Assembly: GCF_963678635.1 (NCBI RefSeq)
Contig: NC_087070.1
Span: forward strand, 51,068,514-51,132,513
Source: Symsagittifera roscoffensis
Taxonomy: Eukaryota; Xenacoelomorpha; Acoela; Convolutidae
Direction of reading: 5' to 3'
Length of the DNA stretch: 64,000 nucleotides
A program made the position numbers and the translations under genes. Each line of letters starts with the position of its first letter. Positions within the stretch are counted from its first letter, which is position 1. The notes under the pieces were generated by a model. The model ran no database searches and was not told the DNA's origin. It worked only from the letters and a program-made list of their open reading frames with translations. Positions 28,394 through 38,300 of this stretch are shown here, piece after piece.

Positions 28394-29799
28394 TGCGCAA
28401 GGGACAACTTAGCAGGGATACAAGCCCACTGCACAAGCAGCAGTTAACATCGGACAGAGACAAAGAAAGGGCCAAAGCTCTAAAGGAATTGTTGGAGGCG
28501 AACGCCCGTTGGAACAACGAAAGAAGGGACGCGGCTAAAAACGATATCAGGAAATTAGTGGACGAGACAGAGCTACTCAATCCCGACCTTCGAAAGGAAA
28601 TGATCTACTCTTGGGAGAAAGGATTTGTGAAGGACAAAGTAGAAAATCAATGTAAATCACCATCCAAGACAATACTCCAAAAGGACCCACTAAGGAAAAG
28701 CGGACAAGCCTTAACCAGACCACTAAAAGGGAAAATTGCTTCAGAAACGGACTCAACAATTAAGACATCGGCCGGTTCGATTTATAGGAAATCGGATATA
28801 GCACAATCGAAAACGGTACTGACACAAGAAAATCAGAGCACGAGTAAAAGTCCATCGTTGGAACCTACAAAAAAGTTTAAGAGAATCAGTTCTCCAGAAT
28901 TACTCGAGGAGCTGGGATCAGAAGACGAACTTCAAGGAGAAATGGAAATCGCAGATGCAATGAATCCCACAGAGCGTTTTCAGAAAAGCCAAACAATAGT
29001 TACTTCTAAGGACACAGAAGCCGGGGGAGGTCTGAATCTGGCTGTCAAAAGAGCAAAACCCAATTTGGCGGGCCCAAAATCAACTATAGAGGAAAATAAC
29101 ACAAACAAGCCGGAGAAGAGCGGAAAGGAAAAGAAAGGCCGAAACAAGCAGCAACAGGGGACAAGCCAAACTGCGACTGCAGCCAACCTGGAACAGGAAC
29201 AATCGACATCTAAGCCGGAAAGAGTAGACACCAAAACTCAGTCCAGTTCTACGCCAAAGGCTAAACAGCGGCCGAAATTGAAATGCATTGACTCTCACAC
29301 TCCTTTAGAAGACATAGTCGACACTTTTTACAATCGCAATTTAGCACCGTCCGAATGGGAGAAGTACACGGACCAATTGTTAAAAAGAGGAGTACAGCGA
29401 GTTGCAGACGAAATTCGAGGAAATTCACAACAAAGTTCGGAAATGGACACAAATTTCGAACCACCACAAGGATTTTTGGACGAATCAAGTACGGAAGAGT
29501 CAGGTATTAGACGAAGCTCCAGACAAACGAAAAACAAAGAACCTAAACGATTTGGAGATCCGATAAAGCACTCAATTAAAGAAATATCAGAAAATCTCAC
29601 AGGGAGAGGTCTTTTAAAGGAGGCACTTAAAGAATACAGAAATCAATTGAGAGATTTCAAAGATCGTAACGACAAACCAAAGGAATCAAAAGTGCGACGA
29701 CTCGAAAGACATCTGTTCATGCGAAAATTCGGATACGCTACACTAGACGAGGGAGTCGATTGGAACCCGAGTTGGGAAATAGAGCTGGAAGAGAACTGA
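28393..29799 (+). CDS. pol: C-terminal charged protein/domain, LTR element copy 1
   Basis: A 468-codon frame following the integrase. It is highly charged and Ser/Lys/Glu/Gln-rich, without signal peptide, membrane segment or Cys pattern, so it is not an envelope gene. Near the C-terminus RRSSRQTKNKEPKRFGDP resembles the RRS(S/N)R tail motif of gypsy polyproteins, so I read it as the C-terminal extension of Pol. The last part (LRDFKDRNDK...FMRKFGYATLDEGVDWNPSW) looks more ordered. Confidence 0.65.
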   Translation: MRKGQLSRDTSPLHKQQLTSDRDKERAKALKELLEANARWNNERRDAAKNDIRKLVDETELLNPDLRKEMIYSWEKGFVKDKVENQCKSPSKTILQKDPLRKSGQALTRPLKGKIASETDSTIKTSAGSIYRKSDIAQSKTVLTQENQSTSKSPSLEPTKKFKRISSPELLEELGSEDELQGEMEIADAMNPTERFQKSQTIVTSKDTEAGGGLNLAVKRAKPNLAGPKSTIEENNTNKPEKSGKEKKGRNKQQQGTSQTATAANLEQEQSTSKPERVDTKTQSSSTPKAKQRPKLKCIDSHTPLEDIVDTFYNRNLAPSEWEKYTDQLLKRGVQRVADEIRGNSQQSSEMDTNFEPPQGFLDESSTEESGIRRSSRQTKNKEPKRFGDPIKHSIKEISENLTGRGLLKEALKEYRNQLRDFKDRNDKPKESKVRRLERHLFMRKFGYATLDEGVDWNPSWEIELEEN

Positions 29800-29913
29800 A
29801 AAGTCCATAATCTAAAATCGTCAATTAACCAAGAGACTTTCTTTGAACTGAGTATATTGAACTCTTTTTAAATAAATTATCCTACTTATGTTGTATAATT
29901 TATCTCTTCCACC

Positions 29914-29923
29914 GAGGGGGGTG
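29914..29923 (+). other. Polypurine tract, LTR element copy 1
   Basis: GAGGGGGG immediately before the middle LTR; primes plus-strand DNA synthesis in this class. In copy 2 (36855-36863) one G fewer is present. Confidence 0.7.
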
Positions 29924-30181
29924 TGTCATACCGCTACTGCAGTAGCAGTATTTATATACGTATGTACAGCTAACCTTTGGTGCTTAATCATTACTGTATG
30001 GTATGCTCAAGGTCATACGTGAGTGATGACACTGAGATTAAGCGAGAGATCAGAGTTCGTAACATTGATCTAACTCTCAGTACAACAACAAAACAAAAGA
30101 ATAAGAAAACCTAAATTCAATAGTAAAAATAAAGTATTGAATTACAACTTGTTTTCAACTGATATCGCAACGCATATCACA
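29924..30181 (+). repeat. LTR 2 (shared, middle)
   Basis: 258 bp, same as LTR 1 by eye. It is the 3' LTR of copy 1 and the 5' LTR of copy 2. Confidence 0.9.
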
Positions 30182-31251
30182 TGGCGCAGCCAGCAGGATT
30201 CGCAGCTCAAGACAACAGAACGGACATGGGAATTCCGGTATTTTGGGCGTCAGCGAATCTAGACCCTCCGTGGCAATTCAAAATCTGGTTCGAACAATTT
30301 CTCATGGCGGTTACGGTTAAAGAAAATGTGAACCCAGAGATTATTTTGGAAGAACCAAAAGACATATTAGAGGAACCACCACCACGTCCTGAAACACCCA
30401 GAGACGGGGAGAATGAAGATGCGAGGAACGCTAGGATTCTTAGAGATAATCTAGCAATGGATAGAGTAGTATTGGAGAACGAAGAGAGAAGGACAAGAGG
30501 ACCACGAGTCGGACACAATGTCTTCTACAACGAAGTACAAAAGAAATTGGTGTCCAGATTATTTTTGTCTTTGGGTACAGAGGGAAAGAAAAGATTCCTG
30601 CAAAAGAACCCGCATGCTGAAATATCGAAAATGACGTTCAAGGAAATAACAGATTTGGCAGAAGTCTCGTTTCAAAAGGTAAAATGTGTAACATACGAAA
30701 GATACAAGTTATTTACGAGAATGCAAGAATCGGGAGAATCTCTGGAATCATTTCACGCAGCGCTAACTGCACAAGCAGCCCGATCAGAACTGGGAGCATT
30801 GAAAAATGAAATAGTCCGAGACCTGTTCATTTAAAAAATGAAATACATGACCTTGCAGGACACGTTGACATTCGAGACTATAGACCCGGAGGAGGTTCTG
30901 AAAAGGGCTATAAAATTCGAACATAGCAAGTTAACCACAATGGCGTTTCAAAAGACTAATGCTGCGGCTACAGGGGGATCAAGTAACAATTACATCTCGG
31001 GTGTGAGAATAAAACAAGAACCTGTAATGGTAGTTAGAAATTTGGCGGGGACAAACAAAACTCCAAATAGTAGGGAATCGAATAAAAGACAAAACAATAA
31101 CAAGAATCAAAACACGAAAACAAAACCATGTAATAGATGTGGAAGGACGTTTGAACAGGGACACCTGAAAATTGTCCAGCGATGGGGAAAACCTGTAAAC
31201 ACTGTGGCAAACCCAATCATTTCGCTAAAATGTGCAGATCCCAACAAGTAA
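30181..31251 (+). pseudogene. gag: Gag, LTR element copy 2
   Basis: As copy 1 (23232-24302) but with a different defect: TAA at 30832-30834 where copy 1 has TCA, while the copy 1 stop is TAC here. The PBS at 30182-30202 is unchanged. Confidence 0.85.
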
Positions 31252-32054
31252 GTGAAGTTGCAGAAGACTCGGAAGGATCGGTAGAGGAATGCGATCAGAT
31301 AAGTGAAGGTGTTGGGTCATTTAGCGAATTTGAAGTTATGTCGATACAAACCTATCAACCGGAAAACGAGAGAGTTTCAAAATATGTGAAAGACCTAATC
31401 AACGAAATGAGGGACAAATCAAACGGAAAAATGGTGCGAGTTCAGAAAATAGATTCGATCCGCGATCCAACATTGAATCGTGTAAAATCACTAAAGGCCA
31501 TGGTACGAATAGATAACCAGATAATTCAATTAACAGTGGACACTGGAAGTCCAGTTTCATTTCTCAACTGGGCGACAACAAAGGAAATTATGGATAAATC
31601 AAACAAAGTAAGATTCATACCGTCCGGTAAACTGAATTTACAAACCAAAATCGTGGACTACAACAAACAACCGATCAGTATACTGGGAGCCCTAAAAACC
31701 AATCTGAGGTCAGCGGGCTGGGAAGTAAAGGGCGCCACCTTTCTGGTATCAGAACGAAAAACTAGATGTATCATGAGACTAGATCTGCAAGGACAAGTGG
31801 GAATAGTGACTACACAAAAACCAGCGCCCAAGGAACTCACCAGGTTTGACGTGCTCATGTGCGAGCAGTCAGAAGGTTGGAAAGAAAAAAATTTTTCACT
31901 CAATTTAAAAACCTATTTGAAAGACAAGGCATTTCGAAAAATCACATTGTCAGTTCAAAATTTAAATAACCATTATGTCCGATCCAAGAAAAGGGGAGAA
32001 GAATCCCAATTCACATACAAGATAAAGTCGAAAAAGAAATCGAGAAGTTGTTGA
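31182..32054 (+). CDS. pol: Aspartic protease frame, LTR element copy 2
   Basis: As 24233-25105, DTG motif retained; the two heptamers lie at 31185-31191 and 31886-31892. Confidence 0.8.
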   Translation: MGKTCKHCGKPNHFAKMCRSQQVSEVAEDSEGSVEECDQISEGVGSFSEFEVMSIQTYQPENERVSKYVKDLINEMRDKSNGKMVRVQKIDSIRDPTLNRVKSLKAMVRIDNQIIQLTVDTGSPVSFLNWATTKEIMDKSNKVRFIPSGKLNLQTKIVDYNKQPISILGALKTNLRSAGWEVKGATFLVSERKTRCIMRLDLQGQVGIVTTQKPAPKELTRFDVLMCEQSEGWKEKNFSLNLKTYLKDKAFRKITLSVQNLNNHYVRSKKRGEESQFTYKIKSKKKSRSC

Positions 32055-32953
32055 CAGAAGGTCATATATCAAAACTTGATAAATGTACAAGTGATTGCTT
32101 TATCGCTCCGATTGTGATAACAGTAAAGAAGGACGACTCAATAAAATTGGCAATGGATGCAAAACCAATCAATAGACAATTGTTCAAAAATAAATACCAA
32201 ATGCCAAATGTAGATGAACTCATTGATGGGGTAAGCCAGATTGTAACTGAAAACAAAAGGGGTACGCTATATTTTTTGGTGTTAGATTTGAAATATGCGT
32301 ACAGCCAATTAAAATTGGCTGCAGATACAGCTAGACAATGCAACTTCAACATTGTTGGTGGAAAAGCAACTGGAACCTACAGATTCTTGACAGGGTTCTA
32401 TGGTTTAGCAGATATGCCAGCTGAATTTCAAAAGGCTATGGACAGAACCATCAACCACGCTAAAAACACGTTCTGTTTTCTGGATGACATACTTATTGTG
32501 TCAAAGGGAAGTGAAATTGAACATGCAAATTTGGTAGAAGCAGTATTAAAAAAATTGGATGCGGAAAATTTGGCGTTGAAACTATCAAAATGCGAATTTT
32601 TCAAACAAGAAGTGAATTGGTTGGGTCATCATCTCTCAGAGGCAGGAGTTAAACCAAAAATCACTAAAACGGAAGCAGTAGTAAATTTAAACCCGCCGAA
32701 ATCGCTTAAACAGCTAAGGTCATTCCTGGGAAGCATAAATCACTTAGCTAAATTTATACCCAACGCAGCAAGTCTGACTGAAAAATTAAGACCACTTCTA
32801 AAAGAAGAGAATCAAAAGAAAAAGTTAAAAAACATGAAGCTCCCGGTGAAAAAATTTGAGTGGGGGGAAGAACACACCGTAGTGTTTAATGCTATAAAAG
32901 AAGCTGTGGCAGGTATAACATTATTACGATGCGACTCGAGAAACACGAGTTAA
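31893..32953 (+). pseudogene. pol: Reverse transcriptase, LTR element copy 2
   Basis: As 24944-26007 with a nonsense codon TAA at 31967-31969 in the N-terminal part and a 3-bp deletion (one Ile lost) near 32223. All catalytic motifs, including FLDD, are present. Confidence 0.85.
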
Positions 32954-34421
32954 ATGCGATGCTAGCCATGATGGGTTAGGGGCTACTTTAGAACAACAAA
33001 ATGATGAAGGCCTGTGGGTCCCAATTTCATTCGCATCCCGATACCTAAATGCCCCAGAAAAAAAATATTCAACAAATGAATTGGAGTTATTGGCAGTTGT
33101 TTGGGCAGTAGATAGATATAAACACTACCTCCTGGGGACAACATTTATCATTGCAACTGACCATAAAGCGCTTACAACAGCATTGGATGTCAACAAATCA
33201 AACAAGACCTACCAATCACGTTTAACCCGGTGGGTTGACCGGTTACTGCCATATCAGTTCAAAATAGTTCACATTCCGGGGAGGGACATGGGCATAGTTG
33301 ATTATTTATCGCGTGATCCCTTCAATGATCCCTGGCCCGAATCAGAATTAGACGAAAGGTTTGTAGAAGCGTTCGACTGCTGGAACAGTAGGCTTAAAGA
33401 AATTGAGTCGCTCAACCGGAACGAAAACGTTCTAGAATGTTCTAGAAAGAATGCTAAGAAACAGTCATCAAGTAATGGTTGCTATAGCAACCAAAACGGT
33501 CAAAACCGAACAAAGCTCGACCGGAACGAGAGAAAACAGTTTTCACGACTGCAAAAACAGCAAAACACAACAGTTCAACATAAGCAAATCACTTTTTCGT
33601 CAAATAAACCCAACAAACAGTCAGTCTTAAATAAATTTAAAATCATAAAACAACCAGTACCGGAAATTAAAAAAAAAACAGACTCAAAGATCGAGATGTC
33701 AGGAAACGGAAACAGATCATACGACTGGTGGTCGAGCTCACCACAAGAATGGCGGAATGAGGAGCGCGAGGAGAGTCTAATGGACCCAAAGTGGAACCGC
33801 TCACTATCCAAAACAAATGAACTTTCGGAAGAGGAGGAGATTACAGAGACAGCGTACAAGAAAAATAATTCGAGGGGGCCGGAAAAACAGAGATAGCTCC
33901 GACAGTGAAACAAGACATGCATCACGGGTGAAATGGCAGCTGGAACCGGATCAACAAAGAGAAGCGGATCAAAGACTACTCTCATTCTGGCAACTAATAG
34001 GCGGAGAAGACAGTGTTCAGGAAAAAAGAGAACTGGTGGCACGCACCCAAGCAGTCAGTGACAGCTCGGAACACAAATCAAGTTCAGCAGTGACTAAACC
34101 GATCGCATCGGCGGAACGGAAACTCAGTGAGGTGCAAGTAATAGAGATGGACCTGACAACCACAGAAGAGGCGGAGAGTGAAGAGGAAGTGTGCTCAATA
34201 GAACCGCCAAAGGGACTGGGAAAAACGAAACTGCAAAAGCAGCAACAAGTAGAGACCTTGGACAATCTAGCAAAACTGTTCGACAAAAGTTTACTAGCAG
34301 AATTGACCACAGAAGACACGTGGATGGACCGCCTCAGACGAGTGATCGAAAGAGGGGACAAACAAGGATTTGAATTGATGGGACCTTATACAAATCCGTT
34401 GTGGTCTCAGATGGCAGTTCA
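32934..34421 (+). pseudogene. pol: RNase H plus linker, LTR element copy 2
   Basis: As 25988-27483 but a 5-bp deletion near 33852 breaks the linker frame; the linker continues in another frame from 33853. A Trp-neighbouring Thr is Arg here (LTRWVDRLL). Confidence 0.8.
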
Positions 34422-35334
34422 GGACGACTGCATCTTGGTGAATAACCGGCTAGCAGTTCCAGTACAACTAAGACAAGCTGTCCTGAAACGAATACATCGA
34501 GGGCATCCAGGGCTATGGCATCCAGGGCATCCAGGGCTATTACATCCAGGGCATCCAGGGATACATCGAGGGTTATGTTGGGAGCAGCGCAATATCTGTG
34601 GTGGCCTCATATGAATAAGGACATCGTGAATTTGGCAGAGGAGTGCTGTACCAGATATGGTAAGAATGTAAAATACCTTATTTCAAAAAATTCGTCAAAA
34701 CCACTGCCACTGCTCACGCAGCCGGGACAGGAGGTACAATTAGACTACGCGGGGCCTATAGAAAATCAAAAAGGAAAAAAATATACCTTTTAGTAGCTAC
34801 AGATCGATTCTCAAAATTCCCATCAGTGAAGGTTACGAAATCCACAAGTGGAAAGTGCACAGTAAAATTCTTGAGATCATATATCGACACACATGGAGTC
34901 CCTGCATCAATTCGTTCGGACCAATTTTCAGGCTTTAAGGGGAAAACGCTAGAAAAAAATACTGTTCGGAACTCAATATCGAGCAAAAATTTTGCCCGGT
35001 GGGGGACCACAGAGGTTGTGGTTTGGTTGAACGTACAATCCAAACTGTAAAAAGAAGACTGGGAGTGATGATGCTCGAAGAAAATAATAAATCAATCAAA
35101 TTATGTCTCAGCACTATAATGAGAGATTTACGGTGGAACAAGCAGAAAACAATTCAAGTATCACCGTTTCAAGAACATTTCGGCAGACTACCAAAAACAG
35201 AATTTAAAATTGCGAGGGATAGGTTTTTAAATAATTCTGATTATTTAGACAAACAACACTTGGAACGCTCAGCACTGACGGCCTCACAACTGAAACGGAG
35301 AATTGACCAGTCGAGAGAGAATCTCAGAAGCTAG
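34422..35334 (+). pseudogene. pol: Integrase, LTR element copy 2
   Basis: As 27484-28393, with the same His-Pro-Gly minisatellite and the same three frame changes; one Ser-to-Arg change (IARDRFL). Confidence 0.8.
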
Positions 35335-36740
35335 TGCGCAAGGGACAACTTAGCAGGGATACAAGCCCACTGCACAAGCAGCAGTTAACATCGGACAGAG
35401 ACAAAGAAAGGGCCAAAGCTCTAAAGGAATTGTTGGAGGCGAACGCCCGTTGGAACAACGAAAGAAGGGACGCGGCTAAAAACGATATCAGGAAATTAGT
35501 GGACGAGACAGAGCTACTCAATCCCGACCTTCGAAAGGAAATGATCTACTCTTGGGAGAAAGGATTTGTGAAGGACAAAGTAGAAAATCAATGTAAATCA
35601 CCATCCAAGACAATACTCCAAAAGGACCCACTAAGGAAAAGCGGACAAGCCTTAACCAGACCACTAAAAGGGAAAATTGCTTCAGAAACGGACTCAACAA
35701 TTAAGACATCGGCCGGTTCGATTTATAGGAAATCGGATATAGCACAATCGAAAACGGTACTGACACAAGAAAATCAGAGCACGAGTAAAAGTCCATCGTT
35801 GGAACCTACAAAAAAGTTTAAGAGAATCAGTTCTCCAGAATTACTCGAGGAGCTGGGATCAGAAGACGAACTTCAAGGAGAAATGGAAATCGCAGATGCA
35901 ATGAATCCCACAGAGCGTTTTCAGAAAAGCCAAACAATAGTTACTTCTAAGGACACAGAAGCCGGGGGAGGTCTGAATCTGGCTGTCAAAAGAGCAAAAC
36001 CCAATTTGGCGGGCCCAAAATCAACTATAGAGGAAAATAACACAAACAAGCCGGAGAAGAGCGGAAAGGAAAAGAAAGGCCGAAACAAGCAGCAACAGGG
36101 GACAAGCCAAACTGCGACTGCAGCCAACCTGGAACAGGAACAATCGACATCTAAGCCGGAAAGAGTAGACACCAAAACTCAGTCCAGTTCTACGCCAAAG
36201 GCTAAACAGCGGCCGAAATTGAAATGCATTGACTCTCACACTCCTTTAGAAGACATAGTCGACACTTTTTACAATCGCAATTTAGCACCGTCCGAATGGG
36301 AGAAGTACACGGACCAATTGTTAAAAAGAGGAGTACAGCGAGTTGCAGACGAAATTCGAGGAAATCCACAACAAAGTTCGGAAATGGACACAAATTTCGA
36401 ACCACCACAAGGATTTTTGGACGAATCAAGTACGGAAGAGTCAGGTATTAGACGAAGCTCCAGACAAACGAAAAACAAAGAACCTAAACGATTTGGAGAT
36501 CCGATAAAGCACTCAATTAAAGAAATATCAGAAAATCTCACAGGGAGAGGTCTTTTAAAGGAGGCACTTAAAGAATACAGAAATCAATTGAGAGATTTCA
36601 AAGATCGTAACGACAAACCAATGGAATCAAAAGTGCGACGACTCGAAAGACATCTGTTCATGCGAAAATTCGGATACGCTACACTAGACGAGGGAGTCGA
36701 TTGGAACCCGAGTTGGGAAATAGAGCTGGAAGAGAACTGA
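35334..36740 (+). CDS. pol: C-terminal charged protein/domain, LTR element copy 2
   Basis: As 28393-29799, intact, with a few changes (GNPQQSS for GNSQQSS; DKPMESK for DKPKESK). Confidence 0.65.
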   Translation: MRKGQLSRDTSPLHKQQLTSDRDKERAKALKELLEANARWNNERRDAAKNDIRKLVDETELLNPDLRKEMIYSWEKGFVKDKVENQCKSPSKTILQKDPLRKSGQALTRPLKGKIASETDSTIKTSAGSIYRKSDIAQSKTVLTQENQSTSKSPSLEPTKKFKRISSPELLEELGSEDELQGEMEIADAMNPTERFQKSQTIVTSKDTEAGGGLNLAVKRAKPNLAGPKSTIEENNTNKPEKSGKEKKGRNKQQQGTSQTATAANLEQEQSTSKPERVDTKTQSSSTPKAKQRPKLKCIDSHTPLEDIVDTFYNRNLAPSEWEKYTDQLLKRGVQRVADEIRGNPQQSSEMDTNFEPPQGFLDESSTEESGIRRSSRQTKNKEPKRFGDPIKHSIKEISENLTGRGLLKEALKEYRNQLRDFKDRNDKPMESKVRRLERHLFMRKFGYATLDEGVDWNPSWEIELEEN

Positions 36741-36863
36741 AAAGTCCATAATCTAAAATCGTCAATTAACCAAGAGACTTTCTTTGAACTGAGTATATTG
36801 AACTCTTTTTAAATAAATTATCCTACTTATGTTGTATAATTTATCTCTTCCACCGAGGGGGTG

Positions 36864-37121
36864 TGTCATACCGCTACTGCAGTAGCAGTATTTATATACG
36901 TATGTACAGCTAACCTTTGGTGCTTAATCATTACTGTATGGTATGCTCAAGGTCATACGTGAGTGATGACACTGAGATTAAGCGAGAGATCAGAGTTCGT
37001 AACATTGATCTAACTCTCAGTACAACAACAAAACAAAAGAATAAGAAAACCTAAATTCAATAGTAAAAATAAAGTATTGAATTACAACTTGTTTTCAACT
37101 GATATCGCAACGCATATCACA
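36864..37121 (+). repeat. LTR 3 (3')
   Basis: 258 bp, same as LTRs 1 and 2 by eye; followed by GTGTG, the right copy of the target duplication (37122-37126). Confidence 0.9.
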
Positions 37122-37489
37122 GTGTGATATAAAAATGCCATAATTATTCTGTGCCGCAATTGGTTTCAAAAATTAAAGAAAATATTAAACCAAGCATTAA
37201 TTAAAAAATTTACATGGTAAGAGTAAAAATTGAGTGAAAGGAATTTCAAACGTTCAACAAAAATTGTAATCAGTGTTTGTTGTGGTGACATGTGTAGTAT
37301 TGCAAATCCTACACCAACATAAAAACTATTGTTCTAATTGTTTACAAAAGATTAGAGTGGACTCCCTTCCACTTTTAATTTGTCAATTTATTTTGACACT
37401 TTAAATACTAGTCCAACTTTTAAAATTCTTTCAAATTTGAATTCCTTTGGAATATTCAATATTTTTTCACGCAATTTTTGTCTGATATC

Positions 37490-38300
37490 AAACAAAAAGT
37501 GCTTCGCAATACAGGCTGACCGGTTGAAATGTTCTGTCTGGAAAAGCAGACCTAAAAGCGATAAGCACCCAGTCCTTTTGGAGCCTAACAAAGACACAAA
37601 GAAATAGAACACCTGCAATTCAAAGACTGAAAGAATAAAAACGATCAAATAAAAAAACTTCGAAGAAAAAACTACTGAAAACTTTCCAAAGACCGAAAGA
37701 TGAAAAAGATATCCGATGAAACAAAGTCTATGAAGATTAAAATTAGACATAGGTACTTTGGAGCAATCTTGTCTTAAAATCGAATCTATCTAAAATCTTC
37801 AAAATGTTTTAGTCCGCTCTCATTTCCACTCGATCAGTCGAGTTAATATTTTGCCGAATATTTTTTTTCTTTTGTTTCTTTCTATTTTTTAAATTCAATA
37901 AGCTACGATCTTAGAATTTCTATAAGTTCCCGAAAAATGAAAGCAGCAACACGGAGCTTATCGAACTGATGAACGAATACTCTGAGAAGCATTAGGTGGA
38001 TAAATCAATCAGTAATCCAGCAATCTAGACGAGAACTAAAGGCAAACGAAGTGTTAGTTTAAATGTAGAAGCTAAGTATTGACCCCATACCTATTGGTAC
38101 TTAAAACAGTTGCTCAATAATTGTTTAAATTGTTTTTATTTACCTCTCCATTATATAAGTTCATATTCTTTTCCAATTAAATTTCTAAACTATAGCTATT
38201 GTCAAGAAACTTGACGATCTTTGGCGAGACATATAAGTTAGGATAGACTACTGAGCAATCAACCAGCAATAATCGGTTAGTAAAACTGGTGCGACCGCAG
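37490..38300 (+). repeat. Dispersed repeat, copy A
   Basis: Matches 42965-43757 along most of its length, for example CAAGCTGACCGGTTGAAA-like, GATAAGCACNCNGTCCTTTTGG and ACTCTCATTTCCACTCGATCAGTC blocks. Both copies have a short plus-strand frame with ADRLK...DKHxVLLEPNxDTKK. Likely an old transposon fragment. Confidence 0.6.

Larger units (their letters stand above)
22975..37121 (+). mobile_element. Tandem Ty3/gypsy-type LTR retrotransposon (LTR-int-LTR-int-LTR)
   Basis: Three 258-bp LTRs at 22975, 29924 and 36864 enclose two nearly identical 6.7-kb internal regions. Gene order gag, protease, RT, RNase H, integrase identifies Ty3/gypsy. The three LTRs look identical by eye, indicating recent origin. 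Offsets between copies are 6949 bp, falling to 6946 and 6941 after a 3-bp and a 5-bp deletion in copy 2. Such arrays arise by unequal LTR-LTR recombination or are assembly products. Confidence 0.9.

Noticed and set aside
28393-29799. Envelope gene in the third ORF position
   Set aside because: No signal peptide, transmembrane segment, furin site or cysteines; a charged Pol tail fits better.
33575-34042. 155-codon minus-strand frame in retrotransposon copy 2, Cys/Leu/Phe-rich
   Set aside because: Antisense of the RNase H-integrase linker; longer than in copy 1 only because of the 5-bp deletion.
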